A stretch of DNA of 64,000 nt from Thauera terpenica 58Eu (GCF_000443165.1 NZ_ATJV01000092.1:62001-126000), one strand, 5' to 3'; shown: positions 17,631-25,904, counted from the first letter of the stretch. The notes: generated by a model from the letters alone, not told the origin. Program-made: numbers and translations.

Positions 17631-18788
17631 TCAGCTGCGCGCTGCGGTCGCGGGCGCGGGCAGGCATTCCGGCCCATCCGAGGCGGGCTCGCCCTGTTCA
17701 TTGAGGAGTTCGTGCAGCCAGTGACCATGGCGGTTGGCCTTGGTGGTCAGATAGCGCTGGTTCTGCTCGGTGACCTCGCCATAGATCGCCTGGCGTGCGG
17801 TGACGTTGATGCCCGCGCGCTGCAGGGCTGCGACCTTGCTCGGGTTGTTGGTCAACAGCAGGATGCGTGACACGCCAAGTTGTTCCAGCATCTCGTGCGC
17901 AACGCGAAAGTCGCGCTCGTCCTGGGAGAATCCGATGATCTGGTCGGCGTCGATGGTGTCCAGGCCCTCGTCCTGCAAGCCGTAGGCGCGCAGCTTGTTG
18001 GCCAGCCCGATGCCGCGGCCTTCCTGCGACAGGTAAAGCAGAACACCGCCGCCTTGGGCGTGAATCGCTGCCACGCCGCGGCGCAGCTGCTCGCCACAGT
18101 CACAGCGCAGGCTGCCGAACAGATCGCCGGTGAGGCAGGACGAATGCAGGCGCACCGGCACATCCGCTGGCCATGCGCCCGGATCGCCGATGACGATGGC
18201 GACATGTTCGCGAATGCCGTCGGGTTCGCGGAACAGCACGAAACGACTCTCCTCGGCATCGATCAGCGGAACGCGCGCCTCGCTCACGCGACTCAAGCCG
18301 CCCGGACCGCTGGCGCAAAGCTGCAAGGCTGTGTCGGCCTCGACCGCCAGCAGCTCGCCACTGGCAAGCGCGGCCGCGACCGCTGCCGACTGCGCGGGCG
18401 TGACCACGCAGCTCACCGCTGCCGGCAGCAGCTGGGCCCGTGACAGCAGTCGGATGGTGGCCTGGCCGGCCTTGTCGGCAGCGGCCTGGGGTGTGCCTGG
18501 CGGCAGTTGCACGCCGCGCTGGGCGGCGAACTCGCGCAGCCGGACGCTGTCTGGTAGCGGTGCCAGGCAAAGTGTGACCGGCGTCTTGACCTCGCTGAAG
18601 CCGAGCGCCGCCATGCGGTGGCTGGACAGCACCAGGCAGGCGGGCGAGCCGCTCAGCGCCTGCAGCGCTGCCAGTGCGCTGTCGTTCAGCCCTTCAACGG
18701 CCTGGACGAGCGTGTCGCTGCCGTTGTTGCGCACGAGCACGGGAAGGCCGCGTCGCAGATCGAAAATTGCGCGTTCGGCTTGGCGCAT
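17631..18788 (-). CDS. GTP cyclohydrolase II-like protein with N-terminal RibB-like remnant
   Basis: 385 residues from the ATG at 18788, which has a GGAGA ribosome-binding site. Residues 175-360 are a GTP cyclohydrolase II domain: zinc Cys 218, 229 and 231 in CLTGDLFGSLRCDC, the QEGRGIGLANKLRAYGLQ block, the catalytic Arg 292 in DERDF, and LLTNNPSK. The usual RQEGR is SQEGR here (Ser 254). Residues 1-170 resemble a degenerate 3,4-dihydroxybutanone phosphate synthase fold that lacks the acidic catalytic loop. Canonical members open the GTP imidazole ring to give a diaminopyrimidinone. Context with a creatininase, a RibD-type reductase and a PTPS-like protein suggests a specialised pathway rather than riboflavin supply. 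Confidence 0.82.
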   Translation of the reverse strand: MRQAERAIFDLRRGLPVLVRNNGSDTLVQAVEGLNDSALAALQALSGSPACLVLSSHRMAALGFSEVKTPVTLCLAPLPDSVRLREFAAQRGVQLPPGTPQAAADKAGQATIRLLSRAQLLPAAVSCVVTPAQSAAVAAALASGELLAVEADTALQLCASGPGGLSRVSEARVPLIDAEESRFVLFREPDGIREHVAIVIGDPGAWPADVPVRLHSSCLTGDLFGSLRCDCGEQLRRGVAAIHAQGGGVLLYLSQEGRGIGLANKLRAYGLQDEGLDTIDADQIIGFSQDERDFRVAHEMLEQLGVSRILLLTNNPSKVAALQRAGINVTARQAIYGEVTEQNQRYLTTKANRHGHWLHELLNEQGEPASDGPECLPAPATAARS

Positions 18789-18883
18789 CGGTTGTTCTCC
18801 GGTCGGGTGTTCAGGTTGTTGTAAGCGCGCGCTCCCCGCCGTGTGGCGAGGGGGACGCAAATCGAATCAATGAGGGGTGCGCA

Positions 18884-19831
18884 ATGTCTGGCGGAAATTT
18901 TTCTGCAAATTGGGGCTGGGACTGCATTTTGCAAGCCCACGCCCACGATTGGGCCCTTTATCCGCTCACAAGGTTCCACGCCGGAGATCTTTTGCTCGAG
19001 GTCGAGCTTGGCGGAGCCTGGCGTTGTGAACATGCGCTGAGCGCCGAAACGATTGATCTGCTGAACCTTTTCCTGCCGCTCGTGGCGCGCATGGAGACCC
19101 TGGCGATCGCTCAGCTGGGGCAAAGTCTGGACGGCCGCATCGCTACCGAGAGCGGCGCTTCGCACTATATCAACGGGCTGCAGGCCCGTACCCACCTGCA
19201 CCGCCTGCGTGCGCTGGTCGATGCGGTGGTGGTGGGGGTGGGGACGGTCAATGACGATGACCCCTTGCTGACCGTGCGTCATGTCAAGGGCAGGAACCCG
19301 GTTCGGGTGGTGCTCGATCCGCGCGCGCGCATGGGCGGGGATCGTCGGCTGGCGTTCGACGGTGCGGCGCTGACCATACAGCTGGTGGGGCCAGGCTGCG
19401 CTACGAAGGCACCGCCAGGCGTGCGCCGGATCTCTTTGCCGACGACGGCAGAAGGTGGATTCGATGTGCTGGCGGTGCTGGACTGGCTGCATGCCCAGGG
19501 CTTGCGTCGGGTGTTGATCGAAGGCGGCGGGGTGACGATTTCGCGCTTCATGCAGGCCGGAGCGCTGGATCGCATGCATTTTCTCATTGCGCCGCTGCTC
19601 ATCGGATCCGGTCGTGCGGGCTTGCAACTGCCGCCGGTGCTGAGTGTGCATGAGGCGCGGCGCCCGCGCTGTCGGGTCTTTGCTTGTGGCGAGGATACGA
19701 TCTTCGATCTCGATCTGCGCCTTGCTGCGCATTCCGCGCACGATGCGCGCGCTGACGCCGACGCTCATGTCCCGCGCCGCATCAGCACCCAGGCGCCGGG
19801 CAGCGTCGATGTCAGCACCACCATGCCGTAG
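18884..19831 (+). CDS. RibD C-terminal-domain reductase
   Basis: 315 residues. The first 72 or so match nothing I know. The rest is the RibD reductase / dihydrofolate-reductase-like fold: QSLDGRIATESGASHYING, LHRLRALVDAVVVGVGTV, DDDPLLTVR, PVRVVLDPRARM and the RRVLIEGGG motif. The deaminase domain of bifunctional RibD is absent. Family members reduce the ribosyl side chain of pyrimidine intermediates with NADPH. The start at 18884 follows an AGGGG ribosome-binding site. It is divergent from the cyclohydrolase gene (95 bases between them), and its 3' end overlaps the convergent flippase-like gene by 67 bases. Confidence 0.85.
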   Translation: MSGGNFSANWGWDCILQAHAHDWALYPLTRFHAGDLLLEVELGGAWRCEHALSAETIDLLNLFLPLVARMETLAIAQLGQSLDGRIATESGASHYINGLQARTHLHRLRALVDAVVVGVGTVNDDDPLLTVRHVKGRNPVRVVLDPRARMGGDRRLAFDGAALTIQLVGPGCATKAPPGVRRISLPTTAEGGFDVLAVLDWLHAQGLRRVLIEGGGVTISRFMQAGALDRMHFLIAPLLIGSGRAGLQLPPVLSVHEARRPRCRVFACGEDTIFDLDLRLAAHSAHDARADADAHVPRRISTQAPGSVDVSTTMP

Positions 19832-20799
19832 GCAATCGAGATCGCCACGCCCTGGCTCACGTCCAGCCCCGCGGCCGCCCACAGCACTGCCGCCGCACCT
19901 TCACGCAGGCCCCAGCCTGCCATCGACAGCGGGATGGCCATCGCCAGCAATACCCAGGGGATGAGCGCAAGCAGTAGCGGGGCCGGGGTGTCGATGCCGA
20001 GCATGCGTGTGCAGCAGAAATAGACCGCGATGTAGCTCGTTGCCAGCGCAAGCGAGCTCAGCAGCTGGCGCCACAGCAGCGCAGGTGCGAGCAGGGCAAG
20101 CCGCACTGCGCGGGCGAAGGTGCGCAGCAGCCGGCTGCCGCGCAGGACCAGCACCAGCAGCACGCCGACGCTCAGGCCCAGCGCAAGTTGGGCGGGGCCA
20201 AGGCCCGGCTCCTGTGTACGCCCGGGCAGCGCGCCGAGCACGTGGGCGATGGTGGGCGAGAGCAGCAGGGTCGCCAGTGCGCACAACAGCATCGCCACCT
20301 GGCCCGAGCTGCGCTCGAGCAGTACCGCCAGCCAGGCGCTGGAGCGCGTGCCTGCGGCCGATTCTGCGCTGAAACCCGAACCTGAGCCGGAATCTGCACC
20401 GGAAGCCGGGCGCGCGCGCGTCCCGAGCTTTGCGCCGAGCGCGCGATTTGCGGCGAGCGGGCGACGGGCGTGGCGCCGGGCGCGGTTGGCGTCGCCGATC
20501 ACCCCGCCGGGCAGCACCTGGTTGAGAAAGCTGCCCAGGTAGTACTCGGCGAAGGCATGGCGAAAGGGCAGCGGCGCATCCAGGCTGGCTGCAGTCAGTT
20601 GCCAGCGCCAGGCCGACAGCGCCATCTGCGGCACGCTCAGCGCCAGCGCCAGTGCCAGCCATGGTGGCGAGGGGGCGGCGAAGGCGGCGCGCAAGGCCGC
20701 GATATCGAGCTGCGCAAGCAGCGCTGCCAGCAGGCCCAGGCTGAACAGGGCGGGCAGCAGGCGCGCAAGCAGCCGGCGGCGCGGGCTGCGGGCCTTCAT
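19765..20799 (-). CDS. Flippase-like membrane protein (lysylphosphatidylglycerol synthase TM / UPF0104 family)
   Basis: 344 residues, about eight transmembrane helices. The family signature YYLGSFLNQVLPGGVIGDA is at roughly residues 86-104, preceded by the conserved Arg-Trp in SAWRWQL. A Gly/Ser-rich low-complexity linker (GADSGSGSGF) interrupts the cytoplasmic loop. Relatives move lipids or lipid-linked sugars across the inner membrane. It is the last gene of a minus-strand operon with the methyltransferase (4-bp overlap), glycosyltransferase, PTPS-like and MDR genes, consistent with moving their product across the membrane. Its stop codon lies inside the convergent reductase gene. Confidence 0.8.
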   Translation of the reverse strand: MKARSPRRRLLARLLPALFSLGLLAALLAQLDIAALRAAFAAPSPPWLALALALSVPQMALSAWRWQLTAASLDAPLPFRHAFAEYYLGSFLNQVLPGGVIGDANRARRHARRPLAANRALGAKLGTRARPASGADSGSGSGFSAESAAGTRSSAWLAVLLERSSGQVAMLLCALATLLLSPTIAHVLGALPGRTQEPGLGPAQLALGLSVGVLLVLVLRGSRLLRTFARAVRLALLAPALLWRQLLSSLALATSYIAVYFCCTRMLGIDTPAPLLLALIPWVLLAMAIPLSMAGWGLREGAAAVLWAAAGLDVSQGVAISIAYGMVVLTSTLPGAWVLMRRGT

Positions 20800-21821
20800 C
20801 GACGGTGAGGGCTGTTTGCCGAGGGCGGGGAGGGATCGTGCGTGGGCGTGAGCGCGGCAGGGGGTGGCAGCGCGAGCAGATCAAGATGGCCCAGGGTGAT
20901 GTTGAGCCGTCCTTGTGTTCGCGCCGCTTGCGCCAGTGCGTTCTGGCGGCGCTGATGCCAGCTATCGATGCGGGTGCGGGCCTGCGGGCGCTGCTCGAGC
21001 GCGGCGTCGCGCCAGCCGCTGATCAGCGCGCGGGCGAGTGCGGCCTGGCTGGGAACGGCGGCCGACAGCTGCCACGGGCTGGGTGCCAGCTCCACCACAA
21101 AGCCGCGCGCCTGCAGCAACTCGGCCAGCCGCGCGGCGGCATCCGGGCCGAGTGCGCGTGCCCCCCCTTTGGCACGGTGCTGGTGTTCGTTGAAGATCGC
21201 GCGCACGAAATCGTCGTCCGGGTCTGTATCGGCGCCAGGGGTGGCGCCTGCGCCGCCCACCCCTCCGCTGTCGATGTGCCAGCGTCCGTCCACGCTCAAG
21301 GTGATCAGCACCGCGCAGCCGATGCCCAGGCAGATGTCAGCGAAGCCCTCCAGCCAGCTGGCGTCGACCAGGTCGAGCATGGCCGAAGCCGTGATCAGGT
21401 CGCTGTTGGCGAGCGCTGCGGCGTGTACCGTGCGCAGATCGACAAGCTCGGTCTCGGCGCTGATCGGCTGCCCATCGCGATCACATAGCGCAAGACAGTG
21501 CTGGCGCGCGTGCTCCAGCAAGCGTGGGTCGTGATCAAACAGGTGCCAGCGTTGTGGGCCGGGCAGACGGGGGGCGAGATAGCGTGGGTTGGCGCCGCTG
21601 CCGCTGCCCAGGTCGCTCAGCCGCAGTGCTCGCGTGCGGCCTGGAGCGCGTTGCGTCAGCCAGGCCGCGAGGCGGGCGGTGAGCGCCGCGCTGCGTGCCC
21701 GGGTGTCGGCTGCGCTGCGCAAGCTCAGCCAGTCGGCATCGAACACGGTGTCGGGGTGAGGCTGGGTTGGCACTGGGCCGGGGGCATCAGGACTGGCGGA
21801 GTCAGGGCGATGGGCGGGCAT
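20796..21821 (-). CDS. SAM-dependent methyltransferase
   Basis: 341 residues. Class I methyltransferase motif I is LSDLGSGSGANPRYLAP at about residues 68-84, followed by the acidic LFDHDPRLLEHAR and LITASAMLDLVD. Both ends are Pro/Asp-rich and probably disordered, and there is a Gly/Ala/Asp-rich insert around residue 190. It overlaps the flippase-like gene by ATGA and starts six bases after the glycosyltransferase stop, so all are co-transcribed. The acceptor is unknown; a sugar, a pterin-like ring or a lipid head group would all fit the cluster. Confidence 0.82.
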   Translation of the reverse strand: MPAHRPDSASPDAPGPVPTQPHPDTVFDADWLSLRSAADTRARSAALTARLAAWLTQRAPGRTRALRLSDLGSGSGANPRYLAPRLPGPQRWHLFDHDPRLLEHARQHCLALCDRDGQPISAETELVDLRTVHAAALANSDLITASAMLDLVDASWLEGFADICLGIGCAVLITLSVDGRWHIDSGGVGGAGATPGADTDPDDDFVRAIFNEHQHRAKGGARALGPDAAARLAELLQARGFVVELAPSPWQLSAAVPSQAALARALISGWRDAALEQRPQARTRIDSWHQRRQNALAQAARTQGRLNITLGHLDLLALPPPAALTPTHDPSPPSANSPHRR

Positions 21822-21827
21822 GGGGAC

Positions 21828-22904
21828 TCAGGGGCCGGAGGGTGTGGACAGGCGCTCGAGGGCGACGGCAAACTGGCGGCCGGCTTGCACCCAGTCGGTG
21901 AGCTGCGGGCGCGCACGGCGGGCGCCGTCGCGCAAGGCGAAGCGTGCCTCGGGGTGGCTGAGCAGATGGCGCAGGGCGGCCGCGAGGGCTGGTACATCGC
22001 CCGCGGGGACGGCGATGCCGGCTTCAGGCGGCAGGGTGTGGCGCAGCGCGCCGCCGGTGGTGCACAGCACGGGCAGGCCAGCGGCCACGGCCTCGGTGAT
22101 GACCATGCCATAGCCTTCGTAGTGCGAGGGCAGCACGAACAGATCGGCGGCGGTATAAGCGGCATGCAGCGCCGCATCGTCGAGCTCGCCCCACAAGTGG
22201 ATGCGCTCGCCCAGACCGTGGTGCGCGATGGCGCCGCGCACACGCTCGGCATGTTCGACATCGCGCGTGAGGCTGCCGATACAGTCGCACTGCCAGTCGA
22301 GCTCGGCAACCAGGGACAGCGCTTCGACCAGCAGGTCGTGGCCCTTGCGCGGGGTCAGGCTGGCGACGCACAGCAGGCGTGCTGGGCTGTGATCGGCCGC
22401 CGCGAGCGGACGCGCCTGCACGCCCGGCTCGACCACCTCGATGCGGACGTCGGCAAGCCCCATCCGGGCGACGCGGCGCGCGCTGAAGTGGCTGGTGGTG
22501 ATCACGCCGCGCATCGCGCTCAGGGCTTCACGCTCGAGCGCTTCGACGCGCAGCTGCTGCGCTGGGGCGAGTCCGCCTTCGTCGGCCAGGGGGTGATGCA
22601 CGAGCGCGAGAAGGCGCAGTCGCCTGGCGTGCGGCACGACCACTTCGGGCAGACCACCCAGGGCCAGGCCGTCGATGAGGACGAGGCTGTCCTCCGCCAG
22701 CGTCGACAGAGCGGCATCCATCGCCTGCCGTGCCTGCGCATCGACGGCGGGGAAGTGGCCAGCCAGCCCCTTGACCGTGAGCTGCCAGCCCAGGCGGCGC
22801 AATTGGGTGACGATGTGGGCGTCGTAGAGATAACCGCCAGTGCGCTGGCCGGGGTCGCCGGCGACGATGAGGTGCAGTTCGGGATGCGCAATCAGAGCGC
22901 TCAC
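21828..22904 (-). CDS. GT4-family glycosyltransferase
   Basis: 358 residues with the GT-B double Rossmann layout. N-terminal glycine loop [13 protein letters not shown], central [16 protein letters not shown] that starts the nucleotide-sugar-binding half, and the EX7E-type motif [20 protein letters not shown]. These are cytoplasmic retaining enzymes that use NDP-sugars. The start overlaps the stop of the PTPS-like gene (ATGA, 22901-22904). Pairing of a PTPS-like and a glycosyltransferase gene recalls pteridine glycosides known from cyanobacteria, but transfer to a lipid is equally possible. Confidence 0.88.
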   Translation of the reverse strand: MSALIAHPELHLIVAGDPGQRTGGYLYDAHIVTQLRRLGWQLTVKGLAGHFPAVDAQARQAMDAALSTLAEDSLVLIDGLALGGLPEVVVPHARRLRLLALVHHPLADEGGLAPAQQLRVEALEREALSAMRGVITTSHFSARRVARMGLADVRIEVVEPGVQARPLAAADHSPARLLCVASLTPRKGHDLLVEALSLVAELDWQCDCIGSLTRDVEHAERVRGAIAHHGLGERIHLWGELDDAALHAAYTAADLFVLPSHYEGYGMVITEAVAAGLPVLCTTGGALRHTLPPEAGIAVPAGDVPALAAALRHLLSHPEARFALRDGARRARPQLTDWVQAGRQFAVALERLSTPSGP

Positions 22905-23299
22905 AGCGCGCCTTCGTAGCTCGCCCAGGCGATGTGGGATTCGTGCAGGGTCACCTGCAGGTACTCGAGACCGCGTCCGCCTTCGCCCAGGCGGCCATCC
23001 TTGATCGCCGCCGCCATGTGCTCGAAGATCACCCGTGCCATGAACTCGGTGGTGGTGTTCTTGCCGGCGAAAGCCGGTTCGTCGTCGAGGTTGCGGAAGT
23101 TGAGCCCGGCCAGCACGCTGCGCAAGGCCTCGCTTGCGAGGCCGATGTCGACCACCAGAGCGTCTGCGTCCAGTTCGCTGCGCTTGAAGCAGGCGTCGAT
23201 GAGGTAGGTCGCACCGTGGAGGCGTTGGGCCGGGCCGAAGACTTCGCCCTTGAAGCTGTGGGCGATCATGATGTGGTCGCGAACGGTGAGTGCGTACAT
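22901..23299 (-). CDS. 6-pyruvoyl-tetrahydropterin synthase/QueD-like protein with degenerate active site
   Basis: 132 residues, the normal size for the fold. His 14 and His 28 of the zinc site remain, but the canonical HGH triplet is HGA (Ala 30). The catalytic Cys four residues before the HGH is Ala 24, and the Asp-His pair of LDHHxLN is replaced by LNFRNL (Asn 67, Phe 68). The pterin-anchoring Glu (LHESH, Glu 120) and the TTTE pocket are kept. It may therefore bind a pterin or pyrimidine without the classical chemistry, or catalyse something else. It sits between MDR dehydrogenase and glycosyltransferase genes in one operon. Confidence 0.82.
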   Translation of the reverse strand: MYALTVRDHIMIAHSFKGEVFGPAQRLHGATYLIDACFKRSELDADALVVDIGLASEALRSVLAGLNFRNLDDEPAFAGKNTTTEFMARVIFEHMAAAIKDGRLGEGGRGLEYLQVTLHESHIAWASYEGAL

Positions 23300-23352
23300 G
23301 CGGGGTTCTCGCAGGGCTAGTGAATCAGGGGTGAGGGGTCAGGCGTGCTAAG

Positions 23353-24354
23353 TCAGGCGTAACGGATGCGGTGACAGAGCGCGCCCGCGGGTGCGCTGGA
23401 CAGGCGCTGCAAGGTGTCGGGCAGGCTGGCGAAGTCGCTCTCGCCGCTGATCAAGACATCAGGCAGGCTATCGACGAGCAAGGACAGCGCAAGTTCCATA
23501 CGCCGGCGGTAGGTCCAGCGTGGCGCCTGGCGCGGCGGCAAGCGCCCGACCTGGCTCGAGCGCAGCGTCAGACGGCGGGCATGAAAGGCCTCGCCCAGCG
23601 CCAGCGCCACGCTGCGCTGGCCGTACCAGCTCATTTCCAGCACCGTGGCTTCGTCGCCGGCGAGCTCGAGCGCGCGCGCCAGCCCGGCCGGCGCGCCGCT
23701 GGCGTGGATGACGAGGTCGCAATTGCCACGCGCGCCGTCGGGCAGGGCGAAGCCTGCGCCCAAGGCCGTGGCCAGCGCCGCGCGTGAGGGGTCGAGGTCG
23801 ATCAGCTCCACCTCGGTACCGGGAATGCGCGCGCACAGCCACGCCACCAGCGCACCGAGCACACCGCTACCGACCACCGCGATGCGATCGCCGAGTGTGG
23901 GTGAGGCGTCCCAGACCGCGTTGATGGCGGTCTCGAGGTTGGCGGCGAGCACCGCGCGTGCGCTCGGTACGGCGTCGGGCAGTGCCACCACCGCGGTGGC
24001 GGGCACGACATAGGCTTGCTGATGCGGGTACAGGCAGAACACACGCCGCCCGACGAGGGCTTGGGCCTGCGCGCCGCAGCCGGCCTCGACCACGCCGACG
24101 TTGATGTAGCCGTACTTCACCGGCGCCGGAAAGTCGCCCTGCTGAAAGGGCGCGCGCATGCGTTGATATTCACTGGGCGGCACCTCGCCGCGGAACACCA
24201 GGCTCTCGGTGCCGCGGCTGATGGCGCTGTACAGGCTGCGCACCAGGACATCTCCGTCGCGCAGCGGCGGCAGCGTCTCACGGCGCAACTCGCCGCGGCC
24301 GGGAGCGACGGTCCAGAATGCGAGGGGGTCGGAGAGGAGCTTGGAAGTGCGCAT
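23353..24354 (-). CDS. Medium-chain dehydrogenase/reductase family protein
   Basis: 333 residues from MRTSKLL at 24354; the upstream in-frame extension is antisense to the CDP-alcohol transferase gene and is discarded. GroES-like N-terminal half (LYSAISRGTESLVFRG), then a Rossmann fold with IAVVGSGVLGALVAWL and VELIDLDPSR. The Cys/His-Glu catalytic zinc ligands and the four-Cys structural zinc loop are missing, so it is a zinc-independent member, closest in style to BchC-like dehydrogenases. It is the first gene of the five-gene minus-strand operon and probably oxidises or reduces the cluster's intermediate with NAD(P). Confidence 0.8.
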   Translation of the reverse strand: MRTSKLLSDPLAFWTVAPGRGELRRETLPPLRDGDVLVRSLYSAISRGTESLVFRGEVPPSEYQRMRAPFQQGDFPAPVKYGYINVGVVEAGCGAQAQALVGRRVFCLYPHQQAYVVPATAVVALPDAVPSARAVLAANLETAINAVWDASPTLGDRIAVVGSGVLGALVAWLCARIPGTEVELIDLDPSRAALATALGAGFALPDGARGNCDLVIHASGAPAGLARALELAGDEATVLEMSWYGQRSVALALGEAFHARRLTLRSSQVGRLPPRQAPRWTYRRRMELALSLLVDSLPDVLISGESDFASLPDTLQRLSSAPAGALCHRIRYA

Positions 24355-24411
24355 GCAGGAGATCCGGGAAAATTGTCGAAACCTGCATCGTGGCAGACGG
24401 TCCGAGCGAAG

Positions 24412-25197
24412 ATGAACAAGCATAACGTGTCTCCGCCCGGCACTGTCCCCGCTCGCCCCGTCGCCGCGCGCGCCAGCGCTATTGCGCCCGTTCGGTTCGA
24501 ACTGGCGGTCGGCATGGTGGTGCTGGCCTTGGTGCTGGCCGCTCTGGTGGTGGTGATCGGATTGCCCGGCCTGAGTGTGATGTGGGCAGTGCTCGTCTAT
24601 GCTGGGATGGTCGTGCTGCTCCTCAGGCACTGGCCGGACCAGAGTCAATCCTTGGGCGTGGCCAATCGCATCACCCTGGGGCGCGCGCTCGTGGTGGCGG
24701 TGCTGGCCGGGGCCAGCGCCGGGTTCCCGGCGCTGGCGCCCCACACCGGGGTGTTGGCGCTGATGGCGCTGGTGGCGCTGGTGCTGGACGGCGTCGATGG
24801 CTGGGCGGCGCGGCGCTGGCGGTGCGTGAGCGAGTTCGGCGCGCGCTTCGACATGGAGCTCGACGCCTTTCTGATCCTGGTCTTGTGTGCCTTGCTGTGG
24901 GTGCTGGACAGGGCGGGGGTGTGGGTGTTTGCGATCGGCGCCATGCGTTACCTGTTCGTGCTGGCCATGCGGCCGTGGCCGTGGCTGGCCGCGCCCCTGC
25001 CGCCCAGCCAGCGGCGCAAGGCGGTGTGCGTGTGGCAGGTCGGAAGCTTGCTGGTGTGCCTGCTGCCCGGGGTGCGCGGCGGCTTTGCGCTGTTCTTGTT
25101 GTGGGCCGCACTGGCGCTGCTGGTGTGGTCGTTCGCGCTTGATGTGCGCTGGCTGCATCGTCAGCGCGCAGTGAGCGCCGTCGGATCATTTCCTTGA
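24412..25197 (+). CDS. CDP-alcohol phosphatidyltransferase family membrane protein
   Basis: 261 residues, with about six transmembrane helices. The complete CDP-alcohol phosphotransferase signature DGxxARx8GxxxDxxxD is present at about residues 126-148 (starting DGWAARRW and ending FDMELD). Members join an alcohol to CDP-diacylglycerol or CDP-activated head groups at the inner membrane. The start MNKHNV at 24412 is preferred because the upstream frame is antisense to the MDR gene. It is divergent from the MDR gene with 57 bases between, so shared control with the PTPS-glycosyltransferase operon is likely. A lipid-linked product is suggested. Confidence 0.87.
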   Translation: MNKHNVSPPGTVPARPVAARASAIAPVRFELAVGMVVLALVLAALVVVIGLPGLSVMWAVLVYAGMVVLLLRHWPDQSQSLGVANRITLGRALVVAVLAGASAGFPALAPHTGVLALMALVALVLDGVDGWAARRWRCVSEFGARFDMELDAFLILVLCALLWVLDRAGVWVFAIGAMRYLFVLAMRPWPWLAAPLPPSQRRKAVCVWQVGSLLVCLLPGVRGGFALFLLWAALALLVWSFALDVRWLHRQRAVSAVGSFP

Positions 25198-25211
25198 TGG
25201 AGGCTTGAACC

Positions 25212-25832
25212 ATGCATGCAGCACAGTGTTTTTCCCGTCCGCGCCGTGGCGCGCTGGTCGGCATTGCAAGCGCGCTGGTCATGTTGGCCGGTGCCGGCAG
25301 CGCTCACGCCGAGCCGCACACCTACCAGATTGATGCGGAGCACTTCGGCATCTCCTTCAGCATCCGCCATCTGGGATTCGCGGATACCCTGGGGCTCTTC
25401 CTCAAGGCGCGCGGCAGCTTTGTGTACGACGAAAAGACGCGCGTGCTCAGTGCAGGGCGGGTGGTGGTTGACGCGAAGAGCGTGTTCACCAACCACGACG
25501 CGCGCGACAAGCATGTGCGCGACGACGACTTTCTTGCGGCAAAAGCCCACCCGGAAATCGTCTTTGTGGCCGACGCCTTCGAGCCTACTTCGGACCAGGG
25601 CGGGCGCCTCGCGGGCAAGCTGACACTACGCGGACAGACGCATCCGGTGGTGCTTGATGTCGTCCTCAACAAGGCCGCTGACTACCCCATGGGTCACGGC
25701 AAGCACACCCTTGGGGTGTCGGCGAGCACGACGATCAAGCGCAGCCAGTGGGGCATGAGCTACGCCGTCGAGCCGCCCATGGTGGGCGATGAGGTCAAGC
25801 TGGTGTTCGAATTCGAGGCCAATCGGGAATAA
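25212..25832 (+). CDS. YceI-family periplasmic lipid-binding protein
   Basis: 206 residues with a clear signal peptide ending SAHAEPH. The mature part starts YQIDAEHFGISFSIRHLG and has the family motifs SFVYDEKT, TNHDARDKHVRDDDFLAAKAHPEI and LTLRGQTHPV. YceI proteins are small lipocalin-like barrels that bind polyisoprenoid or amphiphilic ligands in the periplasm. It begins 14 bases after the CDP-alcohol transferase gene on the same strand, so it may be co-expressed with it and bind a lipid product. Tandem 13-bp repeats run over its stop codon. Confidence 0.9.
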   Translation: MHAAQCFSRPRRGALVGIASALVMLAGAGSAHAEPHTYQIDAEHFGISFSIRHLGFADTLGLFLKARGSFVYDEKTRVLSAGRVVVDAKSVFTNHDARDKHVRDDDFLAAKAHPEIVFVADAFEPTSDQGGRLAGKLTLRGQTHPVVLDVVLNKAADYPMGHGKHTLGVSASTTIKRSQWGMSYAVEPPMVGDEVKLVFEFEANRE

Positions 25833-25863
25833 GGCAGGGGAATAAGGCAGGGGAGCAGGGCAG
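25825..25863 (+). repeat. 13-bp tandem repeat across the yceI stop codon
   Basis: GGGAATAAGGCAG occurs at 25825-25837 and 25838-25850, with a degenerate third copy GGGAGCAGGGCAG at 25851-25863. The first copy carries the TAA stop of the YceI gene. Confidence 0.75.
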
Positions 25864-25872
25864 GGTTTTCGC

Positions 25873-25904
25873 GGCAGCGGGCAGACGTGCGTCTGCCCGC
25901 TGCC
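25873..25904. terminator. Hairpin between convergent yceI and moaA
   Basis: A perfect 14-bp inverted repeat, GGCAGCGGGCAGAC and GTCTGCCCGCTGCC, with a GTGC loop. There is no T-run on either side, but the strong stem between converging genes suggests a bidirectional terminator. Confidence 0.65.

Noticed and set aside
24355-25158. N-terminal extension of the MDR dehydrogenase frame
   Set aside because: It would lie antisense to the CDP-alcohol phosphatidyltransferase gene, which has its full catalytic signature. The GroES-like domain begins right after the internal ATG at 24354.
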